This document shows, piece after piece, positions 37,540 to 50,057 of a stretch of DNA of 64,000 nucleotides (position 1 is its first letter; each line of letters opens with the position of its first letter). A program made the position numbers and the translations under genes. This DNA is from Opeltia flavorubescens. Lineage: Eukaryota; Ascomycota; Lecanoromycetes; Teloschistales; Teloschistaceae. A model generated the notes under the pieces. That model did not search any database, was not told the origin of the DNA, and saw only the letters and a program-made list of their open reading frames with translations. Location: contig KE546977.1 in NCBI GenBank assembly GCA_000442125.1, positions 496,001 through 560,000 of the forward strand. The letters run 5' to 3'.

Positions 37540-37571
37540 NNCGCGTATTANTTAAATTAATAANTNNAANN
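37540..37571. other. cluster of ambiguous bases (N)
   Basis: Eight N at 37540, 37541, 37551, 37564, 37566, 37567, 37570 and 37571, just inside the 3' LTR of family 2 copy 2, at the position equivalent to about 22690-22720 in copy 1. Other N bases in the window: 6504, 6510, 6518, 6532, 15792, 32486, 32500, 32511, 51798, 62529. This pattern suggests multi-mapping reads between repeat copies. Confidence 0.95.
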
Positions 37572-40500
37572 TATATAACGCTAATATATATTTATATATA
37601 AAGCGTCTCGTTATTATATATAAGATATATAAATAACTTTACTTTATATATTAAAAATTATTCGGTATTAATATTAATATTAGTTATTACGCTATAATAT
37701 ATTATTAATACCTTTTAATACTTATTAAATATTTATACCGAGATATATCTATAGAAATTAATATTATTTAATAGTTCTACTTAATAGTTATACTACGCTA
37801 TAATAATTATAAATAATTAAAACTATTAAACTTTAAATAGTTTAATTTATATTACTAATATTATAAACCTCGCGTTAAATAATATAATTCTATCTTTTAT
37901 TTATAGATATATAATAAATATTTCTCCTCTAATATAAACTTATTCTTTAATTTAGGTTTTTATTATTTTTATTATATTTTACCTTTATTTACTAGCTCTA
38001 CTCTTTTATAAATTTTTTTTAACTTTTATATTTTTTATTATAGATTCTAAAACTTTTAAAACTCCTATAGTTAAAAAAACTTTTTAAAATATATAAACGC
38101 CCGATACTCTAATATTATTAAATACTCTAATTTTATAAAAGGATTATTACTATTAGTACGTTAAAGCTAGTATTATAATATATATCGCTTATTTAGTACT
38201 ACTATTTAATAACCTTTAATAAAAAATAGTCGAAAAATAATTTTACTACCTACTATACTCTTACCTATTATATAAAACCTAGTATCGGTTTTAAATATTA
38301 TACGCGTTATTTTAAACTTTAAAAGAAATATAAATTAATATATTAAATCTATATATTACGGTAGCTTTTCTAACTTATATAAATTCTTTAAAGATTTATC
38401 TTAGTAGTTAATAAAATAATTTCTATTATTATTATTACTAACGTTACTAATAAAAATAAAAAATAACGTATTATATACCGCTCGCGTATTATTATCTTTT
38501 TTAGCTATAAATAAATCGAAGTTTAAAAGAAAGCTAAAATATAATAAAAAAAGACTATTAGTACTCTCGATATTATTAAAACTATTTATATTTTAAAAAA
38601 GTCGATTAATATAGATATTAATATAATATATTTTATTATATATTTATCCCTTTTATATTATTTCGCGTATTAATTTTATACTAGAACCGTTTAAATCCTT
38701 TAATTATTAAGGAGAAATAGTTAAATTTAATTAAAAAAGATAATCTTTCCTCTACTAATAAAAGCGAAATAAAAAAGGGTAGTATTATTATATAGTCTTA
38801 TATTTATCTAGCGTTTTATATCTATCTTTAATATTTATTTTTATATATTTATTTCTATATTCTATTTTTAGATTTATATTATTTTTAGGTAGTTATAACT
38901 TTAAAGTCTATATTCTAATAAAGCTTTTTTTTAATTTTAACCTTCTTTAATAATATACTTTATAATATATATTTTCTAATATATATTCTATCGGTAAGCT
39001 TCGGTAATTATATAAAATTTCGTTTCTATTACTACTTTATATTTTTAATATTACTTATTACCTTATTTATTACTTTATTTATACATTTATATATAGTTTA
39101 ATTATAATTTATTTATTTTTTTTACCTCCCTTTTAAAGAGCCCTTTTTACTATTATTTAGTAGTTTTTTAGGATATATATAATAAAAGTCCTCTATATAT
39201 TTACTAGCTTCCGATATTTTTTTAGTATTAAGCTAGCTATTATTTTTAGGGCTATAACTAAACTATTTTATTAGATATTATAATTTCCTATAATACTATC
39301 TTAAATTAAGTACTTCTTCTATTTTATATTACTTTTTACTATCGATAAATAAAGGTAATAGATCTTTTTTATTTTTCCTTTTTACTATTATATATAGTTC
39401 GAAAAGAGAGATATAAAAAATAGGATAAATACGATCTATTAATATTAAAAGTTTTAGATAATATAACTATAAATTTACTAGTTTTATTATTTTAAAAAGC
39501 CTATAAAATTTATAATCTAATTTTTTTAATAGCCTTCTTATTTTAATATTATATCTATTTAACTATATTATATTACTAGTAGTAAAGGATTTTACGGAAT
39601 ACTTTTAATTATAGTATTTAGATTACCTTTTTATTACTATTTTCTATTAGTTTTTAAGCTAAATATATATACGCGTATATTTTTTAATATATTAACACGC
39701 TCTAGATATATTACCTTCGATATTATCGATTTAAATATCGTTTCCTAGATCGGGATATCTATTAATAGCGGCGAAAAACGACGTTATATTAATAGAAGTA
39801 TATTTACTATTATTATATATAAATTCTATAAAGGGTAGCTATTTACTTTAATTATTTTAATTATAATTAATAAAACCCTTTAAAAATTACTTTAAAGTTT
39901 AATTTTATTATTTAATTTACCTATTAATTTATAGATAAAAAATAGTATTTAAATAGTATTTAATCTTTAAATAATAATAAAGGGCAGATTAAAACTATAA
40001 AATAAAAAAAGTTCCTTAATTAAAAACTAGCGATTTAAATATACTATAATAATTATATACCTTATTAATAAAGGTATCCGCCAGCTCTTTTATAATTATA
40101 ATTATCTAATATAGGATATATATAACAAGCTTTATATAACGGTCGACTACTATAAAAATCGAATTATATATAATACAAAGGCGCTTATATAGGGGTAGGT
40201 TAATAATAAAATCTATAATTAAATCGCTAAACGGTTTTAAAAGTCTTTTTAGCGGCTATATTTCGCTATATAGTTTATACCTTATAGGTTTTACCCAATA
40301 ATACGTATTATAAATATATATATAGTATTTAATATTTTTTACTATATTTAATTAAAAGTATTTTTAATAAATAAGCTTTAATATTTTTTTATAGCCGAAG
40401 TAACCCGTTATAAAATTATTATAATTATATTTAAAGGCCTTTTATTTAATTATATTAAAGAATAGATACTATTTTTTATTATAATAGAGTAATTTTTAGT

Positions 40501-43500
40501 CTTAATACTATTTATAACCTTTATTAAATTACTTTAATACTATATAAATATTTAACGAATTATTAAATAACCTCTTTTTTAAAAATATTAATTTTCTAGC
40601 CGTACTATTAAGCTTTTAAAACCCTTCTATAATATAATAAAAGAATAGCGGGGGTATATTATATATATTCTTTAAAGCCGCTTTTTTAACGACTTATTAT
40701 TTTAATTATAAATCTTTAAAATTATTAGAGTTATTTAAAAAAATCGACTAAATATTACTATATATAGTAGTATCAGGTTCACGCGAAACCTTTAGCTCTT
40801 TATATACCCTAGAACTATAAATCCTTACTAGTATCTACCTTTTTTTTATTTTAAAAAACTTTCCTTTAATTATAAAAAGCGGAATTAACGCTTTTATATC
40901 GCTTTTTAAAGTATTTTTATCTCTTTTCCCTATTAATATTAAGGGTATCCTTTAATTATAAAAAAGTATAAATAATATAATATTATCGCGCTTCTTTATA
41001 TAGGTATTAAATACGCGACCCCTTATTAAAAATCTATACTTAAAGATATTCTTTAAAAGCTCGCCCTTTTTATTAAAAATATTAGCCTTCGCTTTTTTTA
41101 CTATATAATATATTATTACCGTTTTTTAAATATTTTTAATAATAGTTTTAATATTTTTAAATAATTTTTAAAAGCTCTTTTAAATATTTTTAAAGTTAAT
41201 TAATAATATTTTATTATTAAAATAGCTTTTTTTATTACTTTTTAATAACTTTTTAATATTATTTAAAGTCTTTTATAAGCTCTTAAATTTATTTTTATCT
41301 TATTCTATAAAAGTTTTAAATAGGTAGCACTAGATTTTTAAAGGATCTATAATCGGTTTTATACTTTCTTTAAAATTTTCCTAAGACTTTTTAAGGTATA
41401 AAATCGAATAGATATACTTCTAATCTAAGATATTAAAAGCGGTATAGGCTTTAAACGCTTTATAGTCGCTTTTCCGTAATACTATATTAGTAGGATTTAG
41501 CTTATCTAGTCTATACTTTAGGTCCAGGTCTAGTCTAGCTAGCCGCTTCTATTATCTAGTATTTCTATAACTAAACTCCTTCTTTATAAAGAAATTATAA
41601 AAATTCGTATAATTAATAATAACCTCTATTTTATAAAAAGCCCCTTTAATATAATATCGCTACTATTTATAAATATAAATAATAACTAATATTTCCGAAT
41701 CTCTAATACTATAGTTATATTTAATTATCGTTTTCTTCTAGGATTAATAGGCGATAAAGTATTAATAGATTTATATACCGGTATTAAAAAACTACGAGAT
41801 AATTACTAAAATAGTATACTTTAAAATATTTATTTTAATATAAATCTAGAATATATAATTAAATTATTATAAAATAAACGCCGTTATAAAATATTCCTTT
41901 AATATTTTAAACGCGCTAATTATTTTTTTAATTAGGATAAACTTAATATTAAACTTCCTTTTATTACCGCCTTTTAATAGCGACGTTAGCGGTAATATTA
42001 CTTATAAGAATATTTTAATAAAATATTAATAAAAGTTTATAAATCTAAAAAAATACTATATATTATAATATAATTTTAAAAGGGACTAATTCCTTATATA
42101 TTTAATACGGGATTTCTCTATTATAATACTACTAAAGCGAATAATAAATTTTATAAATCTAACTTTATATATATTAAATAAATACTTCTTTAATTTAATA
42201 TATAACCTATATTATAATAGCCTCGCGAGGACCTTTTATATATATATATTAGATACTTGGTTTTATTTTTAAAATAGACTAGTAAATTATTTATATATAC
42301 TATAATAAAAAGGTCTAAGAAGTTTTTAAAAACGTTATTAATATATATTTAAAAGGTTACCGGGGTATTTATTAAACTAAATAGTATAATATAATATTTA
42401 AAATAATTATAACGAGTATAAAATATTATCTTTTATTTATCGCTCTTCCGGATCTTAATATAATAATAAATATTCCGGATATTTAAACAGATAAAGATTA
42501 TTATTTTATATAGCCTATTTAAAGCTTCTAATATTAAGGGAAAAGAGTACCGGTTTTTAATAATAACCTAATTTAACTTTTAATAGTCGATATAAAAACA
42601 AAAGCTACCGTCTTTTTTTTTTATAAATATAATTAAAGCGCTAGCTTATAATATTAAATAACGGATAAACCCTTTTACTAGGTTTTTATTAATATAGGTC
42701 TATAAGACCTTTAATTTAATAATTAAAAGATTATATAAAAGTTTAAATAATAGATTACTTATTATTTTAAAGATATAATTACTTATAAAATATTTAAAGA
42801 GTTTATTAACTTTTTAAAAATTATAAACCCTTTTTAAATCGGTATACTTTTTAAATAAAGTCGCCTTTTTAATATTATATAAAGCGATTATATCGTTTTT
42901 ATTATATAGCTCTATACTAAAAAAATATAATTATTTAAATTCTTTTATTTTTAATAAATATCCTAATTCTTTAATCGGAATTAGTTTAATATTTATTCCT
43001 ACTAGAATAGCGCTAGAATCGCGCTATATCTATTATATATATACCTAGTTAATATTTAAATTATATCGATATAATTATAAAAGGTTAAATATAATATTAA
43101 AGGATTTAATATTCGCTTTAATATATTTATCTATTATTATTCTAAATTCCTCTTTTAAATTAGTAAAGTTAACCGGAAGCTTATATTTTTAAAAATAAAT
43201 TAAGCTTATACCGTTTAATATTCTAACTAGCGCTTTAATATCGCGGTTATTATATAACTTTAGCTCCTTTATATAATATTATAATATAAAATTTAGGCTT
43301 ATACTATAATTAATAAATATAGCTAATTTAACCTTCTATTTTTCCTTTTAAATAGTTACGTTCGTAACTAGATAAAATATCTATAGCCCCGTTTATTAGC
43401 AACCTAATAGTATAGAAGTAATATCTATTAGATTTTATCTTTTCCTTCTTTATTTTTATAAAGGTAATCGAGTCTTTTATAGCCTTCTTTACTATACCTT

Positions 43501-44612
43501 TAATAAATAATCGTCGTTAGTATATCGCTATCCTTATAAAATCCACGGCTATTATTTAGACTACGCCTTCGGAAACTATACTAGCTTCTATAATTTCTAT
43601 AACCAGTCGTTATTATATTTATATTAATCGCTAGTATAGTAGTATTAAACGGACTTTATTCTTTTTAACTACTTCTATAATTTCTAAAATTTAATATTCT
43701 AATATTTATACTACTACAATTAATATACGCTTAATATTATAATTAAATCGATTTAATTTTAATTATTTAATTAATAATCCTTTAATATATTTTTAAAGGG
43801 TTAAGTATTTTAAATATTTTATCGGCTATACTACTCTAAAAAACATTCTTTAGGATATTTATCTAAATATAATCTAGTAAAAATTCTTTTATATAATCTT
43901 TAAGGTCTTTTAAATACCTAATAAATAAAAAAATATTTTATTTATTATAATATTTCGCGTTAAAATATTATAATATTATTTTAATACTATAAATAATTTA
44001 AAAATCGAGTTAATTTAATAAAAATTTTAATTATTCCTTCTAAATTATTTTAAACCTAATATTTAGGTTCGCTTCTTTAATTTAATTTTATATATTCGCT
44101 GGATAACGATTAAAGTAGCCCGTATTAAATAGAATTTTTAAAGCTTTTATCTTATATATAATTAAATAAGTTTTAAAAATATATTTATATTCGCGTTTAA
44201 ATAGCGTATATTTTATATAATTTTTACCTTTATATTAAATAGGGTTAAGGACCTTTAACTTCGATTTTTTATTTATTTTCTACCTTTTAATATATTTAAA
44301 GTTATTAATCAGGGTTTTAAAGGCTTACTATTAATATATAATAATAAATAGCTCTAGAAATTTTAATTCCTTTTTAGCTTTTAATATTTTTAACCTTCTT
44401 TATTAATAAGTTAAAGCTTATTCTACCTTAAAAACTTAAATCTCTATATTTAAAATATCGCTAATAAGTTTATTTATATTATTATTTTATAATATAGCTA
44501 TATTTATTAGTAGTTATAATTTAATTATAGGCGTAATATTACTATTACTACTTTATATTATAGTTTCGCGATATAGTCGAACTACCTTTTATAAAAAATA
44601 AAAATATTAAGG

Positions 44613-44869
44613 TATAAAAAGGATGCGATAGTAGGGAAACTATATAAAAATATAAGTAATAATTTAACGTTCTACTATTATATATACGGAGCTATATATA
44701 GAGAATATATATATATTAATATCTAGAGAGCTATAAATATTAGGAGGAATTCTTTTAATTATATAGGCCCCCTTTTCTACTAGTATAATATAGCGATATA
44801 ACGTCTTAGCCGAAGCTATACAACGGTTCTACGATATTATAATAAGCTAGACTATTACCAACTGTAATA
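44613..44869 (-). repeat. 5' LTR of family 2 copy 2 (257 bp)
   Basis: Same length and landmarks as 37186-37442. The outer edge ...CCAACTGTAATA is followed by CTAAT. Confidence 0.9.
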
Positions 44870-44874
44870 CTAAT
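44870..44874. repeat. target-site duplication CTAAT (right)
   Basis: Partner of 37181-37185. Confidence 0.88.
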
Positions 44875-47800
44875 TAAAAGAAAATCTATAGTTAAAATAA
44901 ACTTATTAATTATTAACCTTATAATTTAAATCTAATATTTTTTGAAATATATTTTAGTTATAAATATATATTCTATATTTCTATTTTTATTTTATTTATA
45001 TTAAATTTTATATACTATTTTCGCGTTTAAGGTTTAAGCCCGATAATAATAGTTACAGATTATTAGAGGTAATAGCTTCGGTAAAGACTAAATAAGAATA
45101 ATATAAAAATAATAAATTTAATTTTAAAGCTCGTTATTTTATTAATAAAGTACTGTTTTTTAATTACCTATTATTATATATATTACTAGTATATTTGGTT
45201 TATTTTATTTTTATTAGATTTATTATTTATTCCTAGTTTATTCTAATATTTTAACTAATTGATTTTTTTTTATACTAGACTGCCTATTTATAAATCGGTT
45301 TATATAACGAGTTCGATTTTATTAAATTTTATTTTATTTCTCTACCTTTCTATTTATTACTAGTTTAGAAAATTAAATCTTTTATTACTATTTCTATCGG
45401 CTTATATTTATATCGAAGGCTTTATAAAAAATATACTACGATTTTTTTATTATAAATATAAGTCTTTTAATTACCGGAAATTTATTATTATTAGATTTTC
45501 TATATAACCGATAATATTATAAATAATAGCGAATTTTTGTTTAATATACAAACTATATTATTATTACGCTATAACCGAGTTTTTATTTATTTAATAAGGG
45601 GTTATTAGAATTTAAAACTATAAGTTAAATTTTATAGTTATTATAAATATAATCAAAAAATTACTAAACTATATAATAATAGATAAATCGATAATAACTT
45701 TTAATTTAAATATATTATAAGTCTATTTATCTTTAAATATATATTTTAATCGGGTATAATATAGTAAATTCTAATAGTTTTCTTTTATTAAATTAGGTAT
45801 TATTAAAAATTTAAATAATTTTTTCTTTTTAACCTTCGAATTAACGAAATCTAATATTCCGCGCGAATTACTATCTACTTCTAGTTTACTATATAAAAAG
45901 CTAGATAGCGAGTAAATATACGAGCTAAATAAAAAAAAATAGAGTAAATATAATAGCTTTTTTATTTTTATAGAATATTTAGTATATATTTTAATACAAT
46001 TTTTAGTATTTTTAATAGTTTTATATATCGCGAAATATAAAAGACTTTATAATAAAAAAAGAAATATATTAATTTAGAAGTTTTTTTACTAATATATTAT
46101 TTAAATATCCTTTTTAAAATTAAATAAGTATATTATAAAATATAGAGTATTACTAGCCGAAATTAACCTTTTTAAAGATTTTAAGAAAATAATATATATT
46201 ATAATAGCTTTAACACCTATTCTAGGTTTATAAATATAATTTTATCGATAATTTATATTAATATAATTTATTATTTACGATATTTTAGAGTAAAAAGATT
46301 ATATAAAAATAATTTTTTATAAATCTAGCTTTCTAGGGTATACTACTATAATTAAATAATATCGACTATAATTTAAAACGGCGCGGTATTAAAAAGAGGT
46401 TAAATTAGATAATTATATAATAAGTACCTAAAAATTATATTATTCTTTAAAAAAGGGTCCGCTTTTAATATATTTAATTATTATTATCTTTTATTTATTA
46501 AAAAAGGAAATATTATATTATAAATCTCTAAATTAACTAAAGCGCTTTTTTTTTATTTTTATTTATTATAATTAATTAATTATTTATTATATAACGTCTT
46601 TATTTATATATCTTTAGCAGTTTAACTTATATATATTTCTTATAAACTTTTTTTATCCCGCTATTAATACGATATTAATATAATATATTTTATATTTTAT
46701 TATATATAGTTATATCGCGATATTTATAGTACTATTATTTAATTATACTATTTTTATTCTTCTAAACCTTTATAAAAACGCGCGTATATATTATAATCCC
46801 TCCTTTTTTTATCCTATTTAGTATTATATTCTTTTTATTACTACTAGTAGGTTATTTTTAAATATAAAATAGCTATAAATTAAAATTTCTGTATTAATAG
46901 TTATTATAATCTATTATATTCGATTATATTTATTTAATAAATAATACTCTAGCCGGTTTATAAAATAGATAGAAATCTAGAAATAAAACAGATAGTTTAA
47001 TAAACTAGTAAACCTGAATATTAAAAAAATATATAAATATAAAATAAAACTATAATAAATTAAAATTTTACCGCCCCCGATATTTACAAACCTAGTTCGG
47101 TCGAAAATAAAATTATTATATAGGGAATAGGTACTAATTTACTTAAAAATAATTAAAATTAATAATAATTTTATTAATCTACTAAGTATTTTACCTTAAA
47201 GTAGCCCCCTATATTGAATAAATAGTAGGTAATAAAACGAATTAATAAGGCTTTATTTTAATATAATATAGTAAAGACTCGGTTAAAAAAGATAAATATT
47301 ATTTAAAGCTTATTAAATTCAAAGGTTCTAATTATTATATAACTATAGTAATATTACTATAATATAATCAAGTATTTATTAATAGTTCAATTACAGCCCG
47401 TTTTAGTATTGAAATAATATAATAGGGAATTAGCGTTAGAAAGAGATTATATATAAAAATAAATAGTAGTTAGTATTATTATTACTATATTTTTATTTTT
47501 CTTTTTAGGATATAGACTTTCCTCTATATCTTTTTTTTATATCGATTTCTAAAAGTTAGAATATTTGATTTTATTATATTAGACGTTTTTTTTTTTTATT
47601 ATATTATATTATATTTATATTTCTAACTCCGTTTTTTTATTTTTATTTATTTATATTCTTATAAGTCTACTAAAAGATAATTTACTTTAATATAACTAAT
47701 TATTAAAATTATAAATTTATAATTTTCTTTAAATTTAAAAGTATATTTTTATATTAATATAGTTTTAAAAATATTTTAATAAATTATTTAAATTGAACGG

Positions 47801-49552
47801 GCCTTTTATTATTTTTAATTTTATTATAATCTACTTTAATAAAAGTAGTATAACTAGATTCTATTTTATAGGTTTTTTTACAAATAATAATATTTATTTT
47901 TTATTTATTAAATATCGATTCGTTTTTTAGTTTAATAGTAAAGTGATTTTAAAATAATTTATAAAATATAAAAGAATTATATTTTTAAAAAATTACTCGA
48001 AGAATCTAGTAATTAAGAGTTTAATAATATTTATAAAAATTAAAGATTAATAATAATACTATACGTACTAGATAATAAAGATCTTAAATTGTAAAAAAAA
48101 TTAAATAATTTTTAAAGTCTAGTAAAATCTTTTATTCCTATTTTATACAGCGAAATAATATAATATAATACTTTTCTATTACTAGGCCCGCTATTTAATT
48201 CAATATTAGATTCTTATTATATAGGAACGAGATTAGAAATTAACTTATTATAATATTATATAATTAGAACTATAGTATTTATTAAATAAATTAGAATATT
48301 TTTATTAGCTATTTTTTTAATAATAATCCTATTACTATATAAAATTAATATAGGCGGTAATTTTTTTTAAATTTAAGAGCTGCTATTTAAATAGAAAATT
48401 TTTATATATAAAAAAATACTATATCAGGATTTATTTTTTTAATAATAAAATAATTATTTAGGTATTCTATACCGCTTTTTTAAAAACTAAAGAAGACGGA
48501 ATAAAATTTCCTTTCGTAATTTTAGAAATAAGGTCGAAACTTTTATATACCCGATTAAAATTTAGGGCCTATATCAAAATTAGTAAATTTTATTTTGAAC
48601 TATTAATAACTGCAAGATAATAATATTGTTTAATATAAATATTACTCTAGTTATATAGATAATAATTGGCTTTTTATTTAAAATATAAACTTTTTAGATT
48701 AAATACGTACTTAAATTCTTTTAAATAGTAAATTTTAAATATTAAAAGAGTTATTTAAAGAATTCTATACTTTTTACTTTTAAATATAGCTTTTATTTAA
48801 TAAAAAATCTTTTTTATTAATTATTAAAAAATCTTCGCTCAGACTCTATTTAAATTAGGATATAACTTTATTTATAAAAACTTTCGCGAATCTATTTTTA
48901 TAAGGAATTTCTAAATTAATAAATTAATAAATTTTTATAAATACCATTCTATTATTTTCTTAATTTATTCTAGCTATCGAATTTATTATATATTCTAATA
49001 ATCTGAATACTGAACTTTTATAGTTAAAACTATATATATTTTTTAAAACTAGCCCATTAAGAATTTTAAGGCTATTTAATATTATATAATATTCCCGTGA
49101 TCTAATTATTAAAATATTTTTACCTTTTAAAAAGAACTTTATTAATTTTTAGAATTAGTACTTATATTTATACTATAAGAAAAGCTTGATTTTTGAACTA
49201 GTATAATATTAAATTATTACTTATATTATCTATAAAGTAGAAATAAAAAAAAAGTAATATTTACGCCTATTATTTAGTATAAAATTTAAGCTTTTAATTT
49301 TCCTTTCTAAATTACGAGCGAGAATATAAGTTTAATAATATTAATAGAATATAGACTATTTAATTACTAATAACGAAGTTTATTATCTAATATATAATTT
49401 TAGGACTTTACTTTTAATTAATTATTTTACTTTTATATTAAAAAAGTTTACTATAGTAAATTTATAATATAAAATATTAATATAATATTTTATTTCAAAA
49501 GAATTTTATAAAATTTTAAAATAGATACTTTATAGGCCTATATATAATTTCT
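44875..49552. other. unassigned AT-rich RIP-mutated repeat DNA
   Basis: About 4.7 kb of ordinary RIP texture. Slightly GC-richer spots occur near 45030-45110 and 47060-47110. I found no reverse transcriptase, transposase, LTR pair or RNA gene. Confidence 0.5.
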
Positions 49553-49577
49553 ACAACCGTATTACTACGGTTGCGCT

Positions 49578-49593
49578 ACGGTTGCGCAACCGT
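49578..49593. repeat. perfect 16-bp palindrome
   Basis: ACGGTTGCGCAACCGT is identical to its own reverse complement. It lies beside the left terminal hairpin of the GTTGC element. Confidence 0.95.
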
Positions 49594-49614
49594 TTTTAGT
49601 AACGCAACTATTGC

Positions 49615-49636
49615 GCAACTATTGCGCAATAGTTGC
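49615..49636. repeat. perfect 22-bp palindrome
   Basis: Centred on TTGCGCAA with arms GCAACTATTGC/GCAATAGTTGC. It is self-complementary over all 22 bases. Confidence 0.95.
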
Positions 49637-49779
49637 AGTATAATAATAGTTGCAGTTGCAGTTATTATAATAGTTATAGTAGCAGTTGCAGTAGGGGTTT
49701 TTTTTTTTTTTTTTTTACTAAGTAGAAGAAATATTACAATCTATTTATTAAAAAGGCAATTTTTTATAGAGAAATTAAA

Positions 49780-49844
49780 TAGCGTAATTAGTAGTAGTTT
49801 AGTAAAAAAAACTTAAAAATCTATAGATTCTCAGTTCGAATCCC
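49780..49844 (+). other. tRNA-like pol III box pair (A-box-like and B box)
   Basis: GTTCGAATCCC at 49834-49844 fits the tRNA B box (T loop) consensus very well. TAGCGTAATTAG at 49780-49791 is a weaker A-box match, 54 bp upstream, a spacing allowed for an intron-bearing tRNA or a SINE. I could not fold a complete cloverleaf: the T stem and acceptor pairs are poor. It is therefore more likely a tRNA-derived remnant in the element than a working tRNA. Confidence 0.3.
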
Positions 49845-50057
49845 TAAAAAGCTCGAGTTTTTATTTTTTTAAACAGCTCTAGGGGCTTATATATAGCTTA
49901 TTAAGCATGCTGACTAATATAATATATTATAGAACTCCCTATTCTAGCCTAGTATATACTAATAAAATCGATATATCGACTTTATTCTATTTTGCAACTG
50001 CAACTGCAACTGCAATAGTTGCAGTAATAACGCTTGCAACCGTTGCGCTACGGTTGC

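Larger units (their letters stand above)
37186..44869 (-). mobile_element. Ty3/gypsy LTR retrotransposon fossil, family 2 copy 2 (complete length)
   Basis: A 7.68-kb fossil with both 257-bp LTRs and a CTAAT target duplication. The orientation is -: gag region with possible zinc knuckle about 43550-44600, protease-like block about 43380-43480, reverse transcriptase about 42100-42700 (family motifs including the YPLP and MPFGL-type blocks can be sensed on the - strand), integrase zinc-binding and core about 40050-40450, tail toward 38000. A polypurine tract complement (ATATCCCCTCTCC, 37443 on) lies inside the 3' LTR. It is broken throughout (many tens of RIP-type changes) but keeps more GC than copy 1, so it was probably mutated less or for a shorter time. 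A cluster of N bases at 37540-37571 shows the assembly is uncertain there. Confidence 0.9.
49553..50057. mobile_element. hairpin-ended small element rich in GTTGC motifs (unclassified, non-autonomous)
   Basis: About 505 bp that clearly escaped most RIP: it is full of TpG and CpA in GTTGC, GCAAC, GCAGTT and CAACTGC motifs. Each end is a hairpin of the same design. Left 49554-49573 is CAACCGT-6 nt-ACGGTTG and right 50036-50057 is GCAACCGT-6 nt-ACGGTTGC, so the two ends are also inverted copies of each other. Next to the left end are a perfect 16-bp palindrome (49578-49593) and a perfect 22-bp palindrome (49615-49636), then (GTTGCA)-type repeats. Next to the right end is a GCAACTGCAACTGCAACTGC array (49994 on). 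Between them lie an 18-T run (49698-49715) and pol III-like boxes. No protein is encoded: the longest frame (49571-49816) is just translated repeat. It could be a MITE or SINE-like composite. No family was recognised. Confidence 0.6.

Noticed and set aside
49571-49816. 81-codon open frame on the + strand
   Set aside because: It begins with a non-ATG codon inside the GTTGC palindrome array and its product is low-complexity (V/A and F runs from repeats and an 18-T run). It is a shadow of the repeat element, not a gene.
49780-49844. functional tRNA gene
   Set aside because: The B box is good but no cloverleaf with paired acceptor and T stems could be drawn, so it is kept only as a tRNA-like remnant.
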